From contig JACADX010000296.1 of assembly GCA_013389125.1 (NCBI GenBank), positions 1 through 6,218 of the forward strand: a DNA stretch of 6,218 nt. The letters are read 5' to 3'. Below the pieces are notes generated by a model that did no database searches, was not told the DNA's origin, and was given only the letters and a program-made list of their open reading frames with translations. Source of the DNA: Parvularculaceae bacterium (GTDB taxonomy: Bacteria; Pseudomonadota; Alphaproteobacteria; Caulobacterales; Parvularculaceae). Below, in pieces: positions 1 to 4,873 of this stretch (positions are counted from its first letter, which is position 1; each line of letters begins with the position of its first letter). A program made the position numbers and the translations under genes.

Positions 1-1131
1 CTCGACCCCCGACCCGAGGAGCGCGTCATAGGCCCTCGCGCTGGCGGCGTCGGTCGCCGCCTCGCCCTGCTTGAGGTTGACGAGGCCGACATGAAACGGG
101 GCGACAGCGACCGGCCATTTGCAGCCCGCCTCGTCATGATAGGCCTCGATGAGCGCGCCTGCGAGCCGCGACACGCCGACGCCGTAAGAGCCCATTTCAA
201 CGGGGCGGTCCTTGCCGTCCGGTCCCGTGATCATCGCCCGCATCGGCGCGGAATATTTGTCGCCGAAATAGAAAATGTGCCCGACCTCGATGCCGCGCGC
301 GGCGATGCGGTCGCCCTTCGCGACCTTCGCCTCGAACTCGGCGACGTCGTGCTTTTCCTCCGTCGCCGCGTAATAGGACGTGTAGCGATCGATCATCGGC
401 TGCAGGTCGCCGTCAAAATCAGTGTCGGCGCCGGGAACCGCGAGATCGAGAAGGCGCTTGTCGCAGAAAACGGCGCTCTCGCCCGTTTCGGCGAGCACGA
501 TGAACTCGTGGGAAAGGTCGCCGCCGATCGGCCCCGTATCGGCGCGCATCGGGATCGAGACAAGACCCATCCGGGCGAAGGTGCGTAGGTAGGCGACGAA
601 CATCTTGTTGTAGCTCGCGCGCGCGCCCGCCTGATCGACGTCGAAGGAATAAGTGTCCTTCATCAGGAATTCGCGCCCGCGCATCACGCCGAAGCGCGGA
701 CGCACCTCGTCGCGGAACTTCCACTGAATGTGATAAAGCATCCTCGGAAGGTCTTTGTACGAGCGCGCGCCGGCACGGAAGATCTCGGTGATCATCTCCT
801 CGTTCGTCGGGCCGTAGAGCATCTCGCGGTCGGCGCGATCCTTGATGCGGAGCATTTCCTTCCCGTAGGCGTCGTAGCGCCCGCTCTCGCGCCATAGCTC
901 AGCCGATTGGATCGTCGGCATCAGCATCTCGACGGCGCCGGCGCGGTCCTGCTCCTCGCGGACGATCTGTTCGATTTTCTTGAGGACGCGGAACCCCAGC
1001 GGCAGCCAGGCGTAAATGCCCGCCGATTCCTGCCGGATCATGCCGGACCGGAGCATTAGCTGATGCGATACGATTTCGGCCCCGGCGGGCGTTTCTTTAA
1101 GGACCGGCAGATAATAGCGGCTAAGGCGCAT
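1..1131 (-). CDS. proS: Prolyl-tRNA synthetase, short alphaproteobacterial type (3' end cut off by window edge)
   Basis: Cytoplasmic class II aminoacyl-tRNA synthetase that charges tRNA-Pro with proline using ATP. I translated 377 codons from the ATG at 1131; the frame is still open at base 1. Visible landmarks are GPTNEE at residues 107-112 (proline and ATP pocket), motif 2 at about 139-159 with FRDEVRPRFG and REFLMKD, GPIGGDLSHEF at 200-210, GHIFYFG at 284-290, and motif 3 GSYGVGVSRL at 314-323. Motifs 2 and 3 are separated by only ~155 residues, so the ~180-residue editing insertion of the E. coli-type enzyme is absent; this fits the ~440-residue alphaproteobacterial form, leaving about 60 residues of the anticodon-binding domain outside the window. 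The start is supported by a GGAG six bases upstream and by the typical N-terminus MRLSRYYLPVLKETP. It follows the small gene at 1176-1517 by 44 bases, and that leader carries a hairpin. In many alphaproteobacteria lolC and lolD follow proS, but this cannot be seen here. Confidence 0.97.
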   Translation of the reverse strand, partial: MRLSRYYLPVLKETPAGAEIVSHQLMLRSGMIRQESAGIYAWLPLGFRVLKKIEQIVREEQDRAGAVEMLMPTIQSAELWRESGRYDAYGKEMLRIKDRADREMLYGPTNEEMITEIFRAGARSYKDLPRMLYHIQWKFRDEVRPRFGVMRGREFLMKDTYSFDVDQAGARASYNKMFVAYLRTFARMGLVSIPMRADTGPIGGDLSHEFIVLAETGESAVFCDKRLLDLAVPGADTDFDGDLQPMIDRYTSYYAATEEKHDVAEFEAKVAKGDRIAARGIEVGHIFYFGDKYSAPMRAMITGPDGKDRPVEMGSYGVGVSRLAGALIEAYHDEAGCKWPVAVAPFHVGLVNLKQGEAATDAASARAYDALLGSGVE

Positions 1132-1135
1132 CGCG

Positions 1136-1154
1136 GGCTCCGGAAAACGGAGCC
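1136..1154 (-). promoter_or_regulatory. Hairpin in the proS leader that covers its Shine-Dalgarno sequence
   Basis: On the minus strand GGCTCCG, a five-base loop TTTTC, and CGGAGCC form a perfect 7-bp stem. The right arm contains the only Shine-Dalgarno match for proS, GGAG at 1138-1141, six bases before the ATG. No U-tract follows, so it is not a standard intrinsic terminator on this strand. Folding would hide the ribosome binding site. The structure is directly visible; a regulatory role is inferred. Confidence 0.5.
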
Positions 1155-1175
1155 GTCTCTTAGGAAGGGCCGCAA

Positions 1176-1517
1176 CTATTGTCCATGCGGCTGACGGGGA
1201 GCCGATCGGCGGAACGGTCCCCGGTAGCAGGCGAGCGGCACGGGGCGACGCTCGCGGCCGTCAAGTTCGAACCGCGCGAGGATGCGCGCCGAGGCCCACC
1301 CCTTCGCTCGCGCCGGATCGACGACGAGGACGCTTTGCGGCGGCGCCGCGCGATCGGGGTTGAGATCGATCGCCTCGACATCATCGAGGTTGATGATCCG
1401 CGGCGCGTCGGCGGGCGCAGGGCACGGGTCCGGCCGGACGACCGTCGTCCTTGCCGTCGCCGTCGCCGCGAGGAGATTGATCCAAAGTGCCGCAATGAGA
1501 ATGCGCCGCGCCTTCAT
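1176..1517 (-). CDS. Small exported protein of unknown function
   Basis: I do not recognise this 113-residue protein. It begins with a plausible Sec signal peptide: MKARR, a hydrophobic stretch ILIAALWINLLAATATA, and a likely cut after residue 22. The predicted mature part is about 91 residues, with cysteines at 32 and 97 that could form a disulfide in the periplasm. It has an acidic middle (INLDDVEAIDLNPD, 42-55) and a basic C-terminus (RRSAPRQPHGQ, 103-113). No clear Shine-Dalgarno precedes the ATG, which weakens the start. It lies 48 bases after the exported protein gene at 1566-2420 and 44 bases before proS on the same strand, so translation from a shared transcript is plausible. Support for it being real is the signal peptide, good fit into the gene series, and lack of a better ORF here; the antisense ORFs look like GC-rich shadows. 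Confidence 0.6.
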   Translation of the reverse strand: MKARRILIAALWINLLAATATARTTVVRPDPCPAPADAPRIINLDDVEAIDLNPDRAAPPQSVLVVDPARAKGWASARILARFELDGRERRPVPLACYRGPFRRSAPRQPHGQ

Positions 1518-1565
1518 GGCGGCGGCGCTGCAGCGTTTATGCCCGGTTAACCAGTCGGGGCGGCC

Positions 1566-2420
1566 CTATTCGGCGAGCAGCTCGGTGAGTTTTCGTCCGT
1601 CGTCGAATTTGAGATCGCTGATCAGCCAGCGGCGATTTTCACGCGCCATTTCGTAAACGACCGTCCGTTCGCGGAAGGCGTCGGCGAATTCGACCTGGAC
1701 TGCGACGCCCTTCAATTTCTTGTCGTCGCGCAGGACGGCGAAACGCGCCGGATATTCCTGGCTGTCGGTGAACGGATCGCCGTTGACGGGCGGCGCCGCG
1801 TCCGGGGCCCGCGGCCGCGCGAAATAGGCGTCGATCTTTTCAAGGAGCGCGCCCGTCAGGAAGGCCCGTTTTCCTTCAAGCGAGGCCGGCGAAAATCCCA
1901 TGTCGCCGTCGAAATGCGCTTCGAGAAAACGCTGCACGACGCCTTCAGCCGACCGCGACGAGGCGCGCGCGCCGGGCGTTCTATCGAAAGTCCAGATTCG
2001 GTTGTCGAGCGCAAGAAGCATTGAGTCATCGGCGGCGAAATGGAAATCAAAGACGCCGGTGTCGCAGGTCAAGGCGACGCCCTTGCGCGCGCGCCCGTCG
2101 AGTCCAATGCGGTTCGCCGCTTCGACCGAAAGCCCCGCCCCTTGAAAGAGCCCTTCGAGCGGGACCTCGGTCGCCTCGTATTTCGCGTCGCCGCAGCCGA
2201 GCGGCGCCGGAGCCTTTACCGCCTTTGAGGTGAAGGTGACGCGCTCGCCGATCCAGTCGGGACGCGCGCCGGCGCCCGCCTCATCCGTCCACGGCGCGAC
2301 GACCGCGCGCGTGATGCGCCATTCGCCCTTGATTGACGGCGCGCCGTCGCCGGCCGTCGCCGGCGCCGCGACGAAAGACGCGCCGACGGCGATCGCCGCG
2401 GCCAGTCGTGCGATTTTCAT
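1566..2420 (-). CDS. Exported protein with a DUF3828-like C-terminal domain
   Basis: A 284-residue predicted periplasmic protein of unknown function. Residues 1-23 form a signal peptide (MKIARLAAAIAVGASFVAAPATA) if read up to the ATA cleavage site. Residues ~30-147 look like a small beta-rich domain with GEWRITRAVVAPW at 32-44 and cysteines 76 and 119, which may pair. Residues ~158-282 resemble the DUF3828 family, an NTF2-like fold: VVQRFLEAHFDGD (161-173), DPFTDSQEYPARF (215-227), and the closing RRWLISDLKFDDG (263-275). The domain match is from memory of family motifs, not a search. The start has a strong GGGAGG eight bases upstream. Its neighbours are tRNA-Leu 60 bases upstream and the unknown exported protein 48 bases downstream, both on the same strand. 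No catalytic motif is evident; a binding role is possible but unproven. Confidence 0.88.
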   Translation of the reverse strand: MKIARLAAAIAVGASFVAAPATAGDGAPSIKGEWRITRAVVAPWTDEAGAGARPDWIGERVTFTSKAVKAPAPLGCGDAKYEATEVPLEGLFQGAGLSVEAANRIGLDGRARKGVALTCDTGVFDFHFAADDSMLLALDNRIWTFDRTPGARASSRSAEGVVQRFLEAHFDGDMGFSPASLEGKRAFLTGALLEKIDAYFARPRAPDAAPPVNGDPFTDSQEYPARFAVLRDDKKLKGVAVQVEFADAFRERTVVYEMARENRRWLISDLKFDDGRKLTELLAE

Positions 2421-2428
2421 GGAACGCC

Positions 2429-2434
2429 CCTCCC
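2429..2434 (-). promoter_or_regulatory. Ribosome binding site of the DUF3828-like gene
   Basis: GGGAGG on the minus strand lies eight bases before the ATG at 2420. It is one of the two best Shine-Dalgarno matches in the window and fixes that start. Confidence 0.8.
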
Positions 2435-2480
2435 GTCGGCCTTCGATAGCTTATTGCGGGGAGCGATAGCAGGCGGCGAA

Positions 2481-2565
2481 TGGTGCGGTCGAGAGGACTC
2501 GAACCTCCACGATGTTACTCGCTAGCACCTCAAGCTAGTGCGTCTACCAATTCCGCCACGACCGC
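2481..2565 (-). tRNA. tRNA-Leu, anticodon GAG
   Basis: An 85-base leucine tRNA with encoded CCA (2481-2483). The acceptor stem pairs GCGGTCG with CGACCGC, followed by discriminator A. The anticodon stem CTAGC/GCTAG closes the loop TTGAGGT, giving anticodon GAG, which reads CUC and CUU codons. A variable arm CGAGTAACATCG is present, as expected for a class II tRNA. The T-arm is GGAGG, loop TTCGAGT, CCTCT. It sits 43 bases after the SpoA-domain gene and 60 bases before the exported protein gene on the same strand. No U-rich terminator is visible on its 3' side, so read-through into the next gene is possible. Confidence 0.97.
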
Positions 2566-2608
2566 ATTCGAAGCGAGGCGCGGGGGATAGCAAAAGCCCC
2601 CCATCCCC

Positions 2609-2884
2609 TCAAGCCCCGGATTTAGGCGCTTCTCGCGCAACTTCAATTGCGATCCGGTCGCCGAGAAGGCGGACCTTGCCATCGGCGATTTTCCGGCCGT
2701 TGGCGAGGATCGAGATCGGCTTCGACGCGTCGCGGCCGAGGGAGATGACGGTTCCGCGGCCGAGCGCGAGCGCCGCCGAGAGCGGCATTTCCGCCCCGCC
2801 GACTTCAAAGGTCAGTTCGACGTCGACCTGTTCGACAGCGGCCATTGCCGGTGTTAACCCCCGCGATGCAACGCCGGTGAGCAT
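2609..2884 (-). CDS. FliN-like SpoA-domain protein (flagellar motor switch / type III secretion C-ring family)
   Basis: A 91-residue protein consisting almost only of one SpoA (FliM/FliN C-terminal) domain. Residues ~19-83 follow the family pattern: VDVELTFEVGGAEMPLSAAL (20-39), LGRGTVISL (41-49), a polar stretch ending PISILANGRKIADGKV (56-71), and LLGDRIAIEV (73-82). FliN proteins form the lower ring of the flagellar C-ring and bind FliM and CheY~P or FliH; SpoA proteins also build injectisome sorting platforms. Usual FliN length is ~90-140 residues. No other flagellar gene is seen nearby, so its role as FliN is inferred from family only. The start at 2884 has AAGGG four bases upstream and lies 8 bases from the divergent lipB start; the internal ATG at 2845 (residue 14) is an alternative just before the domain and would free a 47-base promoter region. 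I leave the symbol empty because it could be a FliN paralogue. Confidence 0.85.
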   Translation of the reverse strand: MLTGVASRGLTPAMAAVEQVDVELTFEVGGAEMPLSAALALGRGTVISLGRDASKPISILANGRKIADGKVRLLGDRIAIEVAREAPKSGA

Positions 2885-2888
2885 CGCG
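2862..2888. repeat. 8-bp inverted repeat at the SpoA gene/lipB divergent junction
   Basis: CGCGATGC (2862-2869) and GCATCGCG (2881-2888) are perfect inverted copies separated by 11 bases, with 19 bases centre to centre. This is the geometry of a dimeric regulator site, though it could be a chance outcome of GC-rich sequence. Part of it overlaps codons of the SpoA gene if the start at 2884 is used, but it is fully intergenic if the start is 2845. Confidence 0.4.
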
Positions 2889-2892
2889 CCCT

Positions 2893-3558
2893 TTGGTTAG
2901 AACCTCGTTAAGGAATGCGCTCTTCAGCGAACGGCCGGCCCGTTGGGCGGTTTCCGAAGGCCTTGTCGCCTATCCGGACGCGTGTCTCGCCATGGAGCGC
3001 CTTGCCGCGGACATCTGTGACGGCGCTCCGGAAATGGTCTGGCTGCTTGAGCACCCGCCCCTTTACACGGCGGGAACAAGCGCCCGATCCGAGGACCTTC
3101 TTGATCCCCGGTTTCCGGTCTTCCGCTCGCCGCGCGGCGGCCAGTTCACCTATCACGGGCCCGGCCAGCGGGTCGCCTATGTGATGCTGAACCTCGCCGA
3201 ACGACGCCGCGATGTCCGCGGCTTCGTCGCGGCGCTGGAAGACTGGCTGATCGAAGCGCTCGCCGCATTCACGATCAGGGGCGAACGGCGCGAGGACCGC
3301 GTCGGCGTCTGGGTTGACCGGCGCCGACCCGGCGAGCCGCCCCGCGAAGACAAGATTGCGGCGATCGGCGTCCGCATCCGTCGCTGGGTGACGTTTCACG
3401 GCATCGCCCTCAATGTCGAACCCGACCTGTCGCATTTCGGCGGCATCGTGCCTTGCGGCGTCACGGCGCCCGGCTTCGGCGTCACATCGCTTGTCGATCT
3501 CGGCATCCCGGCAACGCTCGCCGACGCCGACGCCGCGCTCCGTGACTCGTTTCAGTAG
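2893..3558 (+). CDS. lipB: Octanoyl-[acyl-carrier-protein]:protein N-octanoyltransferase (lipoyl synthesis)
   Basis: A cytoplasmic enzyme that moves octanoate from acyl carrier protein to a lysine of lipoyl domains (pyruvate and 2-oxoglutarate dehydrogenases, glycine cleavage H protein); LipA then inserts sulfur. The 221-residue product has the family motifs in order: WLLEHPPLYTAG (50-61), RGGQFTYHGPGQ (81-92), DKIAAIG (153-159) with catalytic Lys154, FHGIALNV (168-175), and GGIVPCG (183-189) with catalytic Cys188. The Lys-Cys distance of 34 matches that in E. coli LipB. The protein appears complete. The start is TTG at 2893 with no visible Shine-Dalgarno; an in-frame stop lies at 2878-2880 and the next in-frame ATG (residue 34) would delete part of the conserved fold, so TTG is the only good choice. 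It diverges from the SpoA gene and runs toward the EF-hand gene after a 174-base gap. Confidence 0.96.
   Translation: MVRTSLRNALFSERPARWAVSEGLVAYPDACLAMERLAADICDGAPEMVWLLEHPPLYTAGTSARSEDLLDPRFPVFRSPRGGQFTYHGPGQRVAYVMLNLAERRRDVRGFVAALEDWLIEALAAFTIRGERREDRVGVWVDRRRPGEPPREDKIAAIGVRIRRWVTFHGIALNVEPDLSHFGGIVPCGVTAPGFGVTSLVDLGIPATLADADAALRDSFQ
2897..2911. promoter_or_regulatory. Near-consensus CtrA-like box
   Basis: TTAG, seven bases, TTAA on the plus strand differs at one position from the CtrA consensus TTAA-N7-TTAA used in many alphaproteobacteria, often at flagellar and cell-cycle genes. It lies 12-27 bases upstream of the SpoA gene start on the other strand and inside the first codons of lipB. 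A single AT-rich match in GC-rich DNA is suggestive only. Confidence 0.25.
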
Positions 3559-3567
3559 ATTTTTGGT

Positions 3568-3599
3568 CCGACCGTCGATGCGCCGGCGCCCGACCGTCG
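3568..3599. repeat. Two 10-bp direct repeats, 22 bp apart
   Basis: CCGACCGTCG occurs at 3568-3577 and again at 3590-3599, a spacing of about two helical turns, in the gap between lipB and the EF-hand gene. Such spacing suits a protein bound on one face of the DNA, but no known regulator site is recognised. Confidence 0.4.
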
Positions 3600-3602
3600 C
3601 TG

Positions 3603-3676
3603 ATCGGCGCGCGTGCGGCGGGTCTAACCAATCGGTAATTGAGGCCCGCCTTTGGTCGGCGACAATCGGCGCGCGT
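3603..3676. repeat. 12-bp direct repeat flanking the putative EF-hand gene promoter
   Basis: ATCGGCGCGCGT occurs at 3603-3614 and 3665-3676, with 62 bases between copy starts. It lies in the same 174-base gap as the CCGACCGTCG pair. Its function is unknown; it could be an operator, a duplication remnant or chance. Confidence 0.4.
3639..3666 (+). promoter_or_regulatory. Weak candidate sigma-70-type promoter for the EF-hand gene
   Basis: TTGAGG (3639-3644), 16 bases, GACAAT (3661-3666) matches four of six positions in each box of the general -35/-10 consensus. It would put the transcript start about 60 bases before the ATG at 3733. This is only the best of several weak matches. Confidence 0.2.
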
Positions 3677-3720
3677 CGCATTATGGTCTTGCAAAGATGA
3701 ACGCCCAAATGGGAACACCC

Positions 3721-3725
3721 GGAGG
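3721..3725 (+). promoter_or_regulatory. Ribosome binding site that sets the EF-hand gene start
   Basis: GGAGG lies seven bases before the ATG at 3733. It favours that ATG, directly before a signal peptide, over the in-frame TTG at 3652, which would add 27 residues that do not resemble a signal peptide. Confidence 0.85.
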
Positions 3726-3732
3726 ACCTTTG

Positions 3733-4548
3733 ATGACCAGTTCGCTCAAACATTCGCTTGCCGCGTCCGCCGTCGCGGTCGGGCTTGGCCTTGCTGCGGC
3801 CTATGCGCAGGAAACGCCGGAAACGACGGCCCTGCCCGATGCGCCCGTCGCGGTCGAGATGGCGCCGGAAGCGCCGCCGCCGGCCGACGCGTCCGTGGAA
3901 CCAGCGCCGGTCTCGGCGATGCAAGCCGTGGCGCCGGCAGATCCCGCCGCGCCGGCGATGAACCCTGACGAAATGGCGGATTTCCTCAATTCGCAACAAC
4001 AGATCAGCCAGGGCGTGACCTTGACCCGCTCCGTCGACGGCAAGGTCGTCGAGGAAAGCAAAAAGACGATCGTCTATTCAAAGGACGATCCGGTGCGCTC
4101 GACCGAGGCCGCTTTGTCGCCGCTCGAACGGCTGAAGGCCGAGTTCGACCGGCAGTCGATGACGAGGAAGGAAGTATACGACGAGGCCAAGCTCGATTTC
4201 GTCGTCGCCGACCTCGACCGGGACGATCAGATGACGTCGGACGAGTTCGTGAAGCTCATCGACGGCTGGCGCGAGAGCGACAGGACGGCGGAGCCGATGA
4301 CGCGCGAGCGCTTTGTCGATCTCATCGCGCATGATGACGAGGGCGCGGCGGCCGCCGAGCACGCGGCGCAGGCGCGCGCAAAATTCGAGGCGATCGCCGG
4401 CGTCGGCCAGTCGCTCAGCCGCAAGACCTACATCAAGGCGGTCATTGCCGATTTTGAAACGGCGGACGCTGACAATGACGGGCTCCTTACCGGCGAGGAA
4501 CTGTTGAAGTTCAGGGCCTCGAACCGGGGCGAAGCCTATCAGCGATAG
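3733..4548 (+). CDS. Secreted EF-hand calcium-binding protein
   Basis: A 271-residue protein predicted to be exported and bind calcium; its partner and process are unknown. Residues 1-25 are a signal peptide ending AYA|Q. Residues ~27-77 are rich in Ala, Pro and Glu and probably a disordered linker. Residues 97-116 hold a short segment of alternating character (TLTRSVDGKVVEESKKTIVY). Two full EF-hand loops follow: 160-171 (DLDRDDQMTSDE, ligands D160, D162, D164, E171, with Asp in place of the usual Gly at position 6) and 245-256 (DADNDGLLTGEE, canonical, D245, D247, D249, E256). Each is preceded at the same distance by QS[ML][TS]RK (141-146 and 226-231), showing an internal duplication with an 85-residue offset; those and PMTRERF (188-194) look like degenerate EF-hands. 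No catalytic domain is evident. It stands alone between lipB and tRNA-Arg, with its own strong ribosome binding site. Confidence 0.92.
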   Translation: MTSSLKHSLAASAVAVGLGLAAAYAQETPETTALPDAPVAVEMAPEAPPPADASVEPAPVSAMQAVAPADPAAPAMNPDEMADFLNSQQQISQGVTLTRSVDGKVVEESKKTIVYSKDDPVRSTEAALSPLERLKAEFDRQSMTRKEVYDEAKLDFVVADLDRDDQMTSDEFVKLIDGWRESDRTAEPMTRERFVDLIAHDDEGAAAAEHAAQARAKFEAIAGVGQSLSRKTYIKAVIADFETADADNDGLLTGEELLKFRASNRGEAYQR

Positions 4549-4661
4549 GCGGCGATAATCCGGACCTCGCCAGAGGGCGCGCGACGGGCATTGAATCCGG
4601 CGCCGCCGGGCCCTAAAACGCCGCAGGGCTTGCCGGCAACCTGTTGATTCCTTGACGGAAA

Positions 4662-4738
4662 GTCTCCGTAGCTCAGGCGGATAGAGCACCAGATTCCTAA
4701 TCTGGGGGCCACAGGTTCAAGTCCTGTCGGAGACGCCA
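4662..4738 (+). tRNA. tRNA-Arg, anticodon CCT
   Basis: A 77-base arginine tRNA with encoded CCA (4736-4738) and discriminator G. GTCTCCG pairs with CGGAGAC in the acceptor stem, the D-arm is GCTCAGGCGGATAGAGC, the anticodon stem CCAGA/TCTGG holds the loop TTCCTAA (anticodon CCT, reading AGG), and the T-arm is ACAGG, loop TTCAAGT, CCTGT. AGG is rare in this GC-rich, CGC-preferring coding sequence. It lies 113 bases after the EF-hand gene and 135 bases before the ligase-like gene. Confidence 0.97.
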
Positions 4739-4803
4739 TTCCCGCGGGGCCGCAATCCTCGGGACGTTAATCGGCTCGGTTCTTGAAGGACAGGGCGAAA
4801 AGC

Positions 4804-4840
4804 GACGCCGACGCGCCCGCGCCTTGCGCGTCGGGGCGTC
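4804..4840 (+). terminator. Strong hairpin between tRNA-Arg and the ligase-like gene
   Basis: GACGCCGACGCGC (4804-4816) pairs with GCGCGTC (4826-4832) and GGCGTC (4835-4840), giving 13 base pairs with a two-base GG bulge and a nine-base loop. The next bases are CCGATTCCGG, so there is no U-tract; calling it a terminator of the tRNA transcript is tentative. It could instead be a structured 5' leader element of the gene that starts 33 bases later. Confidence 0.4.
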
Positions 4841-4873
4841 CCGATTCCGGACGAGAGGGCTCATAAAGCGATC

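Noticed and set aside
91..588. 165-codon plus-strand open frame
   Set aside because: It is antisense to proS, whose frame carries all the synthetase motifs. The predicted protein has no recognisable domain and is the kind of mirror frame common in GC-rich DNA.
2582..2602. G-run and C-run that could pair after the SpoA gene as a terminator
   Set aside because: On the transcribed minus strand the pairing is only five G-C pairs around a 10-base loop and no U-tract follows; it may be chance in homopolymer runs.
3559..3566. T-run directly after the lipB stop codon
   Set aside because: No stable hairpin precedes it within the end of lipB, so it is not a supported intrinsic terminator.
3652..3732. 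Upstream TTG start extending the EF-hand protein by 27 residues
   Set aside because: The extension has no signal peptide character, and GGAGG at 3721-3725 correctly positions the ATG at 3733 before a typical signal peptide.
2908..3999. 363-codon minus-strand open frame across lipB and the EF-hand gene
   Set aside because: It is extremely rich in Arg, His, Gly and Asp, spans two genes with clear function and an intergenic gap, and shows no domain. It is best explained as an antisense shadow.
4630..4639. 10-bp palindrome TTGCCGGCAA before tRNA-Arg
   Set aside because: Short self-complementary words of this kind are common at this GC content, and no second copy or regulator match is seen.
4652..4657. 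TTGACG as a -35 box
   Set aside because: It lies five bases from the tRNA-Arg 5' end, so a matching -10 would fall inside the tRNA; it cannot drive the tRNA and no suitable -10 is seen for anything else.
4078..4689. 203-codon minus-strand open frame over the EF-hand gene and part of tRNA-Arg
   Set aside because: It overlaps a convincing secreted EF-hand gene and a tRNA, and has no domain signal.
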